From Siphonodentalium dalli (lineage: Eukaryota; Mollusca; Scaphopoda; Gadilida; Siphonodentaliidae), in NCBI GenBank assembly GCA_032622095.1, contig CP136063.1, forward strand, positions 12,627,814 through 12,691,813: a stretch of DNA of 64,000 nt, read 5' to 3'. Both the position numbers and the translations under genes were made by a program. Below, one piece after another: positions 1-11,847 of the stretch. Each line of letters opens with the position of its first letter. The first letter of the stretch is position 1. A model generated the notes under the pieces. It was not told where the DNA came from, did no database searches, and saw only the letters and a list, made by a program, of their open reading frames with translations.

Positions 1-60
1 GGTCCACTGAGCTTTTCGCAGTTATCGCCATTTACACCTAGAATAGCAGACAGTCCGTCT
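1..60 (+). CDS. possible partial exon at window edge
   Basis: The first 60 bases are open in frame 1 (20 codons rich in Ser and Pro) and end directly at a consensus splice donor GTAAGT (61-66). The other two forward frames contain stops. No homology is recognised. The exon would end in phase 0, while the next candidate exon (3369-3449) begins with one leftover base, so they cannot be directly adjacent exons of one transcript. It could be a chance ORF beside a chance donor. Confidence 0.22.
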
Positions 61-1559
61 GTAAGTATTCGGCCTAATTTGAATTTCACAAAGAAAAATG
101 TAATGAGATCACTACACACATTACCATAATATGTAAAAGTATGCATACAGTTTCTGCAGGGGAGTGTCATTTTCTGGGCACGTACATCGAATGTCGGGTG
201 GGTCACCGTGGGTGGGTAGTCGATTGGGACCAACAAAGGGATATTATAAGTATAATAATTATATAATTAATTATTCCCTGCCCAGACAGTATCCTGCTTT
301 CCGGCGTTGATTTGATCAGGAAATTACAATATACCGGTATCTCACAACTGGAACAGCCTTCACGTCATTTGAAAATAATTTTGACAGTTGGACGTTCGAT
401 TATATTTTAATGTTGAGTCTTATTGTCTCTCCTAAACATAGAATCACATGTACATGTTGTAGTATTACCTCAAGTGTGTCCCTTAATTCAGAATTAGTCT
501 CACAGCCTCATTTTAAATTAGGGAGAAAGGGGAGTAATTCAATATTTTCCACAACTCAAATATTTTTTCCTGCAAGTCTTTTTCAGTATTTTTGTAACGA
601 GTTTGGCTTAAAACACCTTAGAATGTCAATATTAACATAATTAGCATCATGATCAGACAAACAGTAGCATGTAGCCCATACCAATGGATTGAATTTTTAA
701 ATCCAAGATGACCAGTTCTCATTTACAATTTTACATGTCAAAGTTAATATCCATGACAAATACTGGTAGTATGCACAGAAATTCATATAGCTGTTTACAG
801 TGAATTTCCAGCCCACCCCCCCCCAAACCACACCCCTTCCGCCACAAATCTCAGTGTTAAAATGGGGGTGGGTGTCCAAAAAAAAACTACCGAAAATGGA
901 CAAAATTTTATGATTTATCAAATTTAATTTATTTATTAATCTGTTAAACTATACATGTATCTGGTACCAAGTACATAAACTTATCTCGTTGTAATGTGCT
1001 AAGAAAACTACTAGTACTGTTGTGCTATTAAAGTCAGTACTGTCTGTTTTTTGATTATATTGCAATATGTTCGTCTTGTACCTCACCCTACATGTACACT
1101 GTACCAGGTAATGTACCATGTTAAAAGTTGAATTTTTTAATGTTCATGTCAGAGATAATATTACATAACTACATGTCCATGATCGTGCATGCTGTTTTTG
1201 TTACATTTTATTCATTGTGAATGTTGTCATACTTTCTATTGGGTGATACTTTCGGGTAGTCACTTTTATATTTTCAACAATTTAAGCTATCTTGGGTAAG
1301 TGAAACTTTGAATGAGTGCTTTGACATACCGGTAACTTATTTGGTGAAATTGCCGGTGACACGGAAGTAGAGCAACTGCGAATCGACATATTTTCTTGCA
1401 TACAATGCATTAATCAAAATTGCACACCCTCTCGTTATTAAACAAGTATGACCATTTTGGAATATAATTATTCCCGTATTCCCGTATATTGTAAGTTGTA
1501 ACACTTCATGAACATGTACCATACTTGGCCGCAGGCATACCGTAGTACATGTCCACATT
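61..1559. other. non-coding, no gene seen
   Basis: AT-rich sequence with no convincing ORF, tRNA or repeat family. A short C-rich stretch near 816-835 can pair with a G-rich stretch near 863-875. The small ORFs here look random. Confidence 0.5.
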
Positions 1560-1765
1560 TGTTTACTGTCGAACACATGTTCGGGTCAACGCGTGACCCG
1601 AATTCTGCGCTTCTGATTGGCCAGAGGCACTTGCGAGTCAAATGACGTCGCTATCGTAAACATTGGAGTAATCGTAGTGTTGGAATCTGTACGTCTGCTC
1701 TGCCGCTGCTACGCTAGCCAAAAATATATTATTTCATCGTTGCTGGCAACAATTTTCTTTAATTA
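1560..1765 (+). promoter_or_regulatory. CpG-rich promoter-like patch with possible 5' exon
   Basis: This patch is clearly richer in CpG than its surroundings. In order it holds an inverted repeat GGGTCA-5 bp-TGACCC (1583-1599), which resembles paired nuclear-receptor half sites; CTGATTGG (1613-1620), matching the NF-Y/CCAAT consensus in reverse; and TGACGTCG (1643-1650), a CRE-like site. A GTAAGT donor at 1766 could end a non-coding first exon. The arrangement resembles a CpG-type metazoan promoter for a + strand gene, perhaps the one with candidate exons at 3369-4808. No TATA box was identified. The patch could instead be part of a transposable element. Confidence 0.33.
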
Positions 1766-3368
1766 GTAAGTTTTTAAATTATAATGATCGATTGATTACA
1801 ATTGTTGGCCATATAAGTAACATTATTTATGCCAATGTTATGTATTTGTGGATAAATGCGAATCGACATCAGCCTCAGGTGGCACTGGCACCACCAAAAC
1901 ACCAACTTCTTCCCCATTTTCATGATTTTGATTTATAGTTTTTATACGTGAGTCCAGACACTTTCAAAGTTCTAGTTTCAAGTTTCAATATCGAGAATAT
2001 TATAATATTAATAGCAGTAGCACTACTAGCGTGACTAGGCACTAGTTAAATTAACATGAGTCATGACAGCTTTCACTGTCAAATTATGACTGATTCAATT
2101 TCAAACATTCAACGAATAACACACATAGAGTGTATTAGAGTCATACATGTAGTCACAGCATTTTATTTTTTACTTATTTCATCAATAAACAATTATACTT
2201 TTGTGCCGGTACTGTTTTTACAAACACTATTTCATCTTCATTTAAATTATTAAGGAAGTTGAAGTTGGGGAAGATTACTAGTACATGTGGTATCATTACC
2301 GTATCAATCTGTACTGTCTGACTCTGAATAATATTGATATAACTTGTGTTGTCTGACCAGTGCCAGTGGAGATTTACATCATACATGTGATCTACTTACC
2401 ATGTACACCACTACATGTACAGTTGGTGTGATGTACTGATACATTGTAATCTGTAGGATGAAATTATTATTCAAATAACAATATGAATTTGATTGTGATA
2501 AAGCCATATTAAGAATGATGAACACCCCTGCTCCTAGGCAACAGGCTTAGTCAAGACTTGAGACCTGGATGGCAATTATCTGAAATAAAAAATATGTAAA
2601 TAGTGGCCGGAGGCTCTGTTAAAAATTTTAAATGTTGAGAGTGGCCAGAAGCTACATGTTTAAATATATGTAAATTAAAGCGCAGGGCAACCGAATGATG
2701 CAAATATACTGCATTTGTAATACATCATGCACCGTATGTCAATTTATATTTCGATGTAACTGTAAACAGTTGAAGATATAATCTATCAAATTCTTTAATA
2801 TTGAAATTTTATTGCTGATTAAGACTTAAGTACTCTTGGGGTCCAAATAAACATGCATGCACGTTTATTATTTTCTTGGGAAATTTCCCCCCTGCACAGT
2901 GCTTATTTGGGTCTGCACGCTTATTAATTTTGAGGCTATGAAAATTGAAATCATCATAAACTCAAGATTTATAAATGACTGATAATGACTCCGATACCAA
3001 AATGATGAGTTTATATCTTTTATAAACAAATATATATATGACACACATGTGAACATTTTAATACTGAATAAAACACCACATGACACATACCATACTATGA
3101 TACTACCGGTATGTTGATTCCTATACTTGACCTATTGGTACACGAATTGTAAAAATTATATGTTTAACAGTTGATGTTTTGCTTGCTCAGAGTTTCCCCT
3201 GCACTATTATTTGGGTTTACACTTTTATTAACTTTCAATGGAATTTCCCCCCTGCACTATTATTGGGGCCTGCACTTTTATTTGGAGACCGAGAGTACGG
3301 CACATGTAATTCTTTAGGTATATTACTTTTATTACAATTTACAGGACCTTTTTTCCAAACAATTTCAG
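1766..3368. other. non-coding, putative intron
   Basis: AT-rich, no gene recognised. A short motif around CCCCTGCACTATTATT occurs twice on + (near 3194 and 3250) and in a related form near 2888, hinting at an old small repeat. An alternative splice acceptor for the following exon ends at 3344. Confidence 0.4.
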
Positions 3369-3449
3369 AATCGAGTCAGACCTGGTTATCGCTCAGAATG
3401 CATACTTTGCTAGTGAAATAAGTTGGTGCGAAGGGCTTGATAAATCGGT
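3369..3449 (+). CDS. candidate internal exon, unrecognised gene
   Basis: Acceptor TTTCAG follows a pyrimidine tract and ends at 3368; donor GTAAGT begins at 3450. Between them, after one leftover base, lie 26 open codons of ordinary protein-like composition (acidic start, then a Ser-Trp-Cys-Glu segment), ending with two leftover bases. The reading frame stays open back to another acceptor ending at 3344. The two trailing bases join the single leading base of the 4565-4670 candidate exon to give GTG. That phase agreement is the main support. I do not recognise the protein. Confidence 0.38.
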
Positions 3450-3471
3450 GTAAGTATACTGTACTAGTACT

Positions 3472-3550
3472 CATGCAGCCCTCATAATTGGCTATGGCAA
3501 TCGGCAATGCCGAAGCCATTTGCTGAAGCAAAATGGGCCACGGTAAAGGG
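3472..3550 (+). repeat. dispersed repeat, + copy
   Basis: The segment around CCCTCATAATTGGCTA, followed by an AATGCCGAAGCCATTTGCTGA-like stretch, recurs in inverse orientation at 28721-28797 with roughly 80 percent identity by eye. Not coding; family unknown. Confidence 0.5.
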
Positions 3551-4564
3551 TTGTTTAGCAGATTGCCGAAGCCAAATAATCTGAATTAAAAGGGCTGACT
3601 CATGGGCGTAGCCAGCATTTTGAAAAGGCGGGTTCGAATATTAATTTTATGGGCATACATGTAGGAATCGGCGCTTTGTGCCGACCGCGGCACAAACCGT
3701 TGCTGTGGAGTGTGCGCGAAGCCGAATGGGTACCCCCTTCCCGCTGGGAATTCTGAAAAATTGATCCTATCGAGAGCGAATCTGGAGCATATTTTTATAA
3801 TATCTGCGCCTATAATTGAGAGGTAAAAAACTGATTTTTGGATTGTATCTACCGATGACTGAGGATATATGGCATGATAGAGTTTGTCTTCGTACATGGT
3901 CATATATAATGTACAGTAGTACTAATGTTTGTTCATGTATGGGCCCACGTGTAGTATCGACTCAACAATAAAGAACAATGATCAAACCCAACCATCCCAA
4001 AATATAATCTATATGTGGGATGACTGGGATCTTACTCGAACAGTCGAACTTGTTATGGTATCATATTGGCTGAAGTGGGGTATAATATATTGAATTGAAC
4101 GATAATTTATCACGGTTGAATCATTTAGTGATCATATGTCAGCGAATAAACTCTGCAATGCTATTCGCCGTGCTGTTTGTGGGCGATGATATCCACAACA
4201 TTGGCGCACTAATGTATATTGGCCAATCATAATGAATGTGCATCAGCACTAATGACAACAGTCTCTGGTGGCTCTCATATAGTTCGATAATCTACGCATG
4301 GCACTGAAACTTCTTTCACACTCGCATGATGCAGCTGGAGTTGTGCAGACAAGCTTCAGAAGAGCATATAAATTTGTGTAGATGGCTGGTCTACATATCT
4401 CTAGGGCAGCGGGCCAGCGGCGCAAGACTTGGGCGTATGATCCACAGCCATTTCCCTACACCTTTTTTGCCACAAGAAGTATAGAAAGGTTTTTAACTTT
4501 TAAAAAATGCCTGTAAAATATAATATTAATTCTTAAACTCCTAAAACAACTCATTTATTTACAG
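3551..4564. other. non-coding, putative intron with old repeat fragments
   Basis: Contains a GGGCGTAGCCAG segment near 3604, a type of sequence common in marine invertebrate repeats, plus unclassified sequence. No tRNA or supported CDS was seen; the 105-codon reverse ORF at 3586-3903 has no recognisable features. Confidence 0.35.
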
Positions 4565-4670
4565 GGTAAATGAGGTCCTTTCTGCTTGCTTGAAATTTAC
4601 ATCTCTGGTTCCAAAATTGCTCTTGAAACAGATAGACGCAGATTTGAGATTGAGAGAACAGACATTATTG
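4565..4670 (+). CDS. candidate internal exon, unrecognised gene
   Basis: Acceptor TTTATTTACAG ends at 4564 and donor GTGAGA begins at 4671. The 106 bases read as one leading base plus 35 open codons, Leu/Lys rich and probably helical, ending in phase 0. The leading base completes a codon with the two trailing bases of the 3369-3449 candidate. No domain recognised. Confidence 0.38.
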
Positions 4671-4773
4671 GTGAGATTCTATATTGATTTGATTTCTTAC
4701 TAAACATATACATGTACATTTGTAATGAAAATGACAAAATACCTACAGTACCGGTACCTTTATTCTCGCGCAG

Positions 4774-4808
4774 TTGTCAATCTCCATTCTTATAAAAGCC
4801 GGCATGAG
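4774..4808 (+). CDS. weak candidate mini-exon
   Basis: A pyrimidine-rich acceptor ending CGCGCAG (4773) and a GTAAGT donor (4809) enclose 35 bases that are open in the phase left by the previous candidate exon. Using an alternative acceptor at 4748 gives a 60-base exon, also open in phase 0. Very short, so chance is a real possibility. Downstream continuation could not be found; the DNA after it is repeats. Confidence 0.22.
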
Positions 4809-4828
4809 GTAAGTGAATCTTCCCTTTT

Positions 4829-5350
4829 TAGCTCAACTTACTTTGTAAGTTTGAGCTATTGCCATGGGTTGGCGTCCATCATCCATGCGTGCGTGTGCCC
4901 GTCAACAATTTCCTTTGGCACGGGCTACAGGTCGTACCTTTGGTCTGATCTTTATGAAATTTGTCATGAATGTTTACATTGACATGTAGATGGGAACGAG
5001 TTATTTTGGGGTCATTCGGTCAAAAAACATGGCCGCTGGTGGCCATCTTGGATTTCAAAATTCAATCCATTGGCGTGGGCTACAGGTCGTACTGTTCGTC
5101 TGACCATCATGAAATTTGTCATGGATGTTAACATTTTTTAACAATGACATGTAGATGGGAACGAGTAATTTTGGGGTTGTTCGGCCAAAAAACATGGCCA
5201 CCGGCAACCATCTTGCTGACTGCCACTCATCTATTGTATATCCCGGTCATAAAACGTCCATGACATGTTATTTTAAATTTCAATTGAAAACTAATATTAC
5301 TTTAATCAAAACTCGGATATATACCTGTGCAATGCATTATGATATACATG
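4829..5350 (+). repeat. hairpin-headed repeat, AGCTCAA type
   Basis: Begins with a short hairpin (AGCTCAACTTA, loop, TAAGTTTGAGCT) and a CCATC/GCGTGC head, followed by a body that is internally duplicated. GGGCTACAGGTCGTAC occurs near 4921 and 5077, and GACATGTAGATGGGAACGAGT-like sequence near 4981 and 5146. Contains AACATGGCC...CCATCTTG stretches. A relative lies at 52848-53330 and again at 62298. Mollusc-type non-autonomous repeat; mobilising enzyme unknown. Confidence 0.6.
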
Positions 5351-5482
5351 TATGAAACTTACTCTGGCCCAAATTACACCATATACAGGACTTAATTTCA
5401 ATTGTTGACATGCTACCATATAACTTTTCTATTAACATGCTCGTGCTACTGATTCTTTGTTTTTAACATCGCCACTGTGATT

Positions 5483-5968
5483 GTCCCCCGAAAAATTTAA
5501 TTTTCAGGGGACAATAGAAATGGGGTTCGTCCATCGTTCCGTCCGTTCGTCCGTCCGTCTGCTCGTCACACTTTTGAGTATCTTCATGGTGTAATCAACT
5601 CCTCCTACAGTTTTCATCCTAGAGATTTGAAACTTTAGAATATTGTTGCCCATATATTGAACATGTGAAACATGTATATAGATGACGGAAAAATTATGTT
5701 TTGACAAAGTTATTAACCCTTTTCAACTTAGAAAATTTCACCATTTTTTATAATTTTCTATATGAGGGTACCCTCATGGTATAATCAACTCCTACAGTTT
5801 TGATCATAGATATTTACACTTCAGAGTGTTGTTACCCACATATTGGTGATGTGCAACATGTATATAGATGACGGAAAATTTATATTTTACGGGGGTTATT
5901 GACCTATTTCAACATTTTTTTTTATTTCTTTAACAAAACGGCATCGACTTGCCACGTTTTCGGGGGAC
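5483..5968. mobile_element. small TIR element, GTCCCCCGAAAA ends
   Basis: Perfect 12 bp terminal inverted repeats: GTCCCCCGAAAA at 5483-5494 and its complement at 5957-5968. The left end is also a local hairpin (GTCCCC...GGGGAC, 5483-5512) followed by a GTCCGTTCGTCCGTCCGTC head. The body holds two copies of a roughly 189 bp unit (near 5584 and 5773). CACTGTG occurs just outside both ends (5473-5479 and 5968-5974) but is offset by three bases on the left, so a target duplication is uncertain. No coding capacity. Confidence 0.68.
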
Positions 5969-6218
5969 ACTGTGGTCTGCTGACCTTTTATTACATAACA
6001 GTGATGACGTCATACAGGTAGACACAATTAACCCCGACTCCGATTCCGTGTTTTTAATTAGTCATGTGAGGATTTGTGACAGAGATAGCAGACAACCAGT
6101 GGGGTATTATTATACATTTACCATATCGTGTGATCTATGAGATAATTTACAAGTCAGTGCATACCGGTATGTACCGCACTTAAAGGGGTACTGTACACAA
6201 AGATAGACGATTTTTTTT

Positions 6219-6295
6219 AGCTCACCTGAGACGAAGTCTCTGGTGGAGCTATAGTCATCACTCCTCGTCCGTCGTCCGTCCATCCGTCCGTCCGT
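6219..6295 (+). repeat. hairpin head with CCGT microsatellite
   Basis: Imperfect hairpin AGCTCACCTGAGAC...GTCTCTGGTGGAGCT, then a run of CCGT/CCAT units from about 6266 to 6325. The hairpin core is related to the ACCTGAG...CTCTGGTT head of the tandem units at 35871 and 38462. It marks the 5' end of the repeat that contains the 1130 bp duplication. Confidence 0.6.
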
Positions 6296-7425
6296 CCATC
6301 CGTCCGTCCATCCGTCCGTCCGTCAACAATTCTTTGAACATCTTCTCCTCTGAAACCGGAAGACCGAATTGGTTCATATTTGGTGTGGATGTTCCCTAGG
6401 TGACTCTCATTCAGATTTGTTTAAATGAGGTCATTGGGTCAAATAGTTGCGAAGCCAGGGCCATAACTCTATCCCTCCATAGTAATTCTTACAACGACTT
6501 CTTGTTCAGAACCATTGGGCCGATTTAGCTAATATTTGGTATGGAGGGTTCTTGGGTGACTGGTGTTCAGATTTGTTCAAATGAGGTCACCCGGTCAATT
6601 AGTTGAGAAACCAGGGCCATAACTCATAGTAATTCTTACAATGACTTCTTCCACAAAAATATTGTGACGAATTAGCTTATATTTGGTACTGAGTGACCTT
6701 GGGTGACTGGGAATCAGATTTGTTCAAATTGGATCACTGGGTCAATTAGGGGCAGAGCCAGGGACATAACTCTAAAAACCAAAAAATTACATTTTTGCAT
6801 TTTGATCATATTTGGGGTGGATGTTCCCTAGGTGACTGTCATTAATATTTGTTCAAAAGAGGTCACTGTGTCAAACAGTTGCGAAACCAGGGCCATAACT
6901 ATATTCCTCCTTGGTAATTCTTATAACGACTTCTTGTCAATAACCATTAAGCCGATTTAGTTTATATTTGGTATGTGGGGTCATTGAATGACTGGGGTTC
7001 AGATTTGTTCAAATGGGGTCACTGGGTCAAATAGTGGTGGAGCCAGGGCCATAATTCCCCAAAAAATAATAAAAAATTCAGGAACTCCTTTATCAATTTA
7101 ACATACAAACAAAAAATATCACCCCCCCCACATGACCCAGAACCCCACCCCAACCAACAGCATTCCACCCTATTTCATATCCTAACTCACAGGTAAATAA
7201 AGTATATTTATTTAAATTCCCATTACAAGGCAACTCTCCTATGAACTGATAGACATCACACATGCCAAGGCAGATAGAGAGATAAAGAGAGCTTAGAACT
7301 GCAGCCTTAGACAGAGTCCCCAGGGAGTGTATTCATGTCATCCATAATTTAAATGAGATTAATGGTGTTATCAATGAAGCACCCTTGTTGTTTATATTAT
7401 CACTCAGTGGTCATTAAAATCATGT
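6296..7425 (+). repeat. 1130 bp tandem duplication, copy 1
   Basis: Copy 1 of a direct tandem repeat, starting in the CCATCCGTCC tract and ending at ...AATCATGT. Inside are four to five diverged subunits of 130-155 bp, each with a form of CCAGGGCCATAACT (near 6450, 6605, 6750, 6880, 7035) and a TATTTGGTATG-like core. Not coding. Confidence 0.85.
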
Positions 7426-8555
7426 CCATCCGTCCGTCCATCTGTCCGTCCGTCAACAATTCTTTGAACATCTTCTCCTCTGAAACCGGAAGACCGAATT
7501 GGTTCATATTTGGTGTGGACGTTCCCTAGGTAACTCTCATTCAGATTTGTTCAAATGAGGTCATTGGGTCAAATAGTTGCGAAGCCAGGGCCATAACTCT
7601 ATCCCTCCATAGTAATTCTTACAACGACTTCTTGTTCAGAACCATTGGGCCAATTTAGCTAATATTTGGTATGGAGGGTTCTTGGGTGACTGGTGTTCAG
7701 ATTTGTTCAAATGAGGTCACCCGGTCAATTAGTTGAGAAACCAGGGCCATAACTCATAGTAATTCTTACAATGACTTCTTCCACAAAAATATTGTGACGA
7801 ATTAGCTTATATTTGGTACTGAGGGACCTTGGGTGACTGGGAATCAGATTTGTTCAAATTGGGTTACTGGGTCAATTAGGGGCAGAGCCAGGGACATAAC
7901 TCTAAAAACCAAAAAATTACATTTTTGCATTTTGATCATATTTGGGGTGGATGTTCCCTAGGTGACTGTCATTAATATTTGTTCAAATGAGGTCACTGTG
8001 TCAAACAGTTGCGAAACCAGGGCCATAACTATATTCCTCCTTGGTAATTCTTATAACGACTTCTTGTCAATAACCATTAAGCCGATTTAGTTTATATTTG
8101 GTATGTGGGGTCATTGAATGACTGGGGTTCAGATTTGTTCAAATGGGGTCACTGGGTCAAATAGTGGTGGAGCCAGGGCCATAATTCCCCAAAAAATAAT
8201 AAAAAATTCAGGAACTCCTTTATCAATTTAACATACAAACAAAAAATATCACCCCCCCCACATGACCCAGAACCCCATCCCAACCAACAGCATTCCACCC
8301 TATTTCATATCCTAACTCACAGGTAAATAAAGTATATTTATTTAAATTCCCATTACAAGGCAACTCTCCTATGAACTGATAGACATCACACATGCCAAGG
8401 CAGATAGAGAGATAAAGAGAGCTTAGAACTGCAGCCTTAGACAGAGTCCCCAGGGAGTGTATTCATGTCATCCATAATTTAAATGAGATTAATGGTGTTA
8501 TCAATGAAGCACCCTTGTTGTTTATATTATCACTCAGTGGTCATTAAAATCATGT
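7426..8555 (+). repeat. 1130 bp tandem duplication, copy 2
   Basis: Second copy at an exact 1130 bp offset with no net indel. About eight substitutions were noticed by eye, well under 1 percent divergence. Both copies begin within the CCGT/CCAT microsatellite, which could have seeded unequal exchange. Confidence 0.85.
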
Positions 8556-9146
8556 GCAGGATAGCCTCACTAAATTCACCCTCTGGGTACCTCATTCTGC
8601 AAATAACAGAGAGACTATTTCAAAGCTTGATTCAAGGCTAGCATCACCAAATTCACCATTTGTGGACCTCATTCTGCTTAGGCCTCATCTTCTTGGAAGT
8701 ATCTATAGTATCAAATTTACATTGTTGTTAGTTAAATTTCCCTTCTATTCAATTTTATTCTAGGTCTTCCATAGCAGTTGAGGACTTTATCAGGATGAGG
8801 TCCCCAGAGGGTGAATTTAGTGATACTAGCCCGCTGTGCAGGATAGCCTCACTAAATTCACCCTCTGGGGACCTCATTCTGCAAATAACAGAGAGACTAT
8901 TTCAAAACTAGGAAGTTTCTATATCCCCTAATTTGCAGAAGATAAAATTCATAATTGAGGGGCCCAATGGGTGAACATCACCAATTTCAACTGGGGAAAT
9001 TCAATTTTATTCTAGGTCTTCCATAGCAGTTGAGGACTTTATCAGAATGAGGTCCCCAGAGGGTGAATTTAGCGTCACTAAATTCACTCTCTGGGGACCT
9101 CACTCTGCAAATGACAGACACACTATCACACTATTTCAAGGCTTGT
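8556..9146. repeat. alternating inverted/direct repeat cluster
   Basis: Forward copies around CACTAAATTCACCCTCTGG lie at about 8567, 8848 and 9075. Reverse copies of the same segment lie at about 8795-8821 and 9047-9072, linked by repeated TTTTATTCTAGGTCTTCC stretches. The cluster can fold into long hairpins. Likely a MITE-like palindrome amplified in tandem. No coding content. Confidence 0.65.
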
Positions 9147-10525
9147 TGTATAACACATTGTGTTGCTTGAGGCCTCTTAATATGCTTTCTTCACAAGGAC
9201 CATCAGGTCTATTTGACTGATATTTATGATATGTATGAAGGGTTCTTTGGTGTCTGGGATTCAAATTTATTCAGATGGGGTCACCATGTTAAAAGGGTGG
9301 GACCAGGGACATAACTATATGTCTCTATAGTAATTCTTAAAATGTCTTCAAGGGATTTTGGACTATTTAGCTTACATATAGTATGGAGGAATCAGGAAGA
9401 TCCTTTAGTGACTGAGATACAGATTTGTTAAAATGAGGTCAACCTGTCAAGAAATGGCAATATATGGGGAGTTAACAATTTTGTGTCCAATAAAATCAAT
9501 GAAATACCAAATTCATTAAAACATTGGAACCACCTGACTGATTGGTCTGACATACATGTATTGTGTTTTGGGTCCATGGATAATTGGGCTTCAAACATGT
9601 TTAAATGATTTTAGAAAAAGGCGCTTGTGAGATTGGAAATTTCCAACAATTGAGAAAATTTGAGGTGTCGGTTGTGAAATTCCAACCTAAGACTTGGGAG
9701 TCTGGATCCCGGTCGGGAGGGGACTTGTTGAGCTGGAGGAGGGGGTGATCAGTAGTATACAGTTGGCAATTTCAAGGTGGTTTTTTACCAAGCTACATAC
9801 TTGAAGTCTCTCTAGCCACATATCCTGTTTAAATCTACTTCTTTTAAAGTGCTCACTGTTTTGGTCTCCAGAGTCCCAGTCTTATCAGTCTTTGCAGTCT
9901 GGTGAGCGACCCCACAGTTATTGACTGTCTTGTTATTTACTCCCATTGAAATAACTTTCAAGTTAGATTGTGTTCATGTTATATGAGTTTCGTATAAACC
10001 TAATTTAGCGAAGAAAATATTGATCTTGGAAACAAAAATATTACGATTTCAAACTACGCGCCATGTTTTTGACCTTCACCGGAGAAGACGCGGTCGCAGG
10101 AAGAACCGGAAGTTCATTGCTCACAGCTTCGATTGATGCATTCAATCTCTTCCATCGAACAAACTCACTCCCTATAAAATACTTGACGCTTTATGACTCT
10201 TGTTTCTTTCTCCTTTTTCCGAATCGGTTATAACGGGCCTTCTTTTGCAGGTAACATGTTTTGTTTGCAACTCAATAATGTTCGCGAACGGCCGTCGATA
10301 TAAGACACGCAACATATGCGATTTCAAGAACGGTAACTCGTAATGGCATAATTCTCCATTTTATGACTCCAGCCATAAATTAATTTATATTAAATAATTC
10401 AATTTATCTTTTACGATAGCCTGTTAACCGGAACGTTTTCAGTAGACATCGTCGACTCAAATTAGTTATTTTATAATATAATATTCATATTGGATCGCTA
10501 TTCTCACCGGGAATTTATTGAAATT
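9147..10525. other. unassigned interior of the TTAA composite
   Basis: 9147-9480 still resembles the diverged CCATAACT-type body. From about 10050 to 10350 the DNA is more CpG rich and probably belongs to the original TTAA element. No supported CDS. Confidence 0.4.
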
Positions 10526-10833
10526 GGGGTACAGTACCCCTTTAAATTCTGTAGTTCCAGTTCTAATGAATGAAGTTATATGTCGCGCTGTATAGTAGGA
10601 ATAGTGAAGTTGTGTTTCAGTATGGCTTATAGCGAGATATTATTTTTTAAAAATGTAATGCTTTGACAGCTGAATTATAAGTTAACAAATTTTAGTTCTT
10701 TCACTCAATGTCTCAAATAATAGTGATCATTGGGAATTTTGTCAAAAAAATTAAATTATAATCATAATGAAATTATTATTAAATAGGCACCTGAGAGTCC
10801 TAAGTAAATGTGCAAATTTAATAATTATTATGT

Positions 10834-11400
10834 TTACCCATACCATAGTATGGTAAACATAGTGTCGTTGTCCGGATTGACCACTCGTCGTTAGTCCGTC
10901 CATCCGTCTGTCTGTCTGTCTGGCTGTCTGTATGTAGACACTTTACGCATGGTGCGATAACTCGAACATTTTATATCTGATCGGAACCAAATTTTGTATA
11001 TGAATTTATCAGCACCAAATACAGATTTTTTTTACAGAGTTATGGCCCTTTTTTAACTTAGAATTCATGCATGCTGCCAAAACTCAAACAAAAATTATCT
11101 GACCGTAACCAAATTTGGTATGCGAGTTGCTGAGCCCAAAATACATATCGAGTTCGAATATGGGTTCGATATGATATCTTTTAATGGAGTTATGGCCCTT
11201 TGACATAGAATTCATGAACGCTTCGATATATAAATAATTTTTCAACTGATAGGAACCAAATTTTGTATGTGAGTTTCTCAACTCAAAATACAGATCGAGT
11301 TCGAATTTGGGTTTGATCCGGTCCTTTTCAGTGGAGTTATGGCCCTTTGATTATTTTATTCATCACTGAAATATATCAGAGATACACAGGTGGCACTCTC
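10834..11400 (+). repeat. hairpin-headed repeat, ACCATAGTATGGT type, copy 1
   Basis: Starts with a near-palindrome (ACCATAGTATGGT), then a TCCGTCCATCCGTCTGTCTG head. The body has three units of about 145-150 bp, each with GGAACCAAATTTTGTATG-like and GAGTTATGGCCCTTT segments (the latter near 11036, 11187 and 11334). Non-coding. Confidence 0.7.
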
Positions 11401-11847
11401 TAGATAGCATCTAATAAATCACCTTCGCAATGCTGTAGAGATGGTTTCGAGTTACAATGCCATTAAGTTTCTCTCTCTTGTATTTAGTTAATTAACTGCT
11501 AGGTGGCTTTATCACATACACTTTATAGAGCTAAGTTCCTCTGGCCATATCATAGGCGGACTATATGCATGGTTATTTCAACTTCATCTTAAAGGCATAA
11601 CCTGGTTCCATTGTTTGATTGCATTACCATTGGATATTGTCGAGAGCTCTGTATCAGTCTATGGGAACAAAATAATTGTTCATAACACTTTTAGAACTGT
11701 AGGTCTACTTTGTTGTATCTATATATTAATGGAAAGCTTTTTCGACATTGGTTTCAATTGGTTACACATGTGAATTGAAATATCAAAGGGGCACACCAGG
11801 TTTGATGTATGTTTTTTGTACTCTGCATGAGATAAAACTTTTTATGT
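11401..11847. other. unassigned spacer
   Basis: No gene or recognisable repeat seen between two copies of the same hairpin-headed family. Confidence 0.4.

Larger units (their letters stand above)
6180..10545. mobile_element. TTAA-flanked composite element
   Basis: TTAAAGGGGTACTGTAC (6180-6196) is matched by its exact complement at 10529-10545, so both ends read TTAA-AGG...CCT-TTAA. This suggests an element using TTAA target sites (piggyBac-like behaviour), 4366 bp between outer edges. The interior is mostly later insertions: a hairpin-headed repeat starts only about 23 bp inside the left end and includes the 1130 bp tandem duplication and palindromic repeats. No transposase is seen, so this is a non-autonomous element swollen by insertions. 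Confidence 0.6.

Noticed and set aside
9872-9901. Possible 30 bp exon between an acceptor and a GTGAGC donor
   Set aside because: Too short and located in the interior of a repeat composite.
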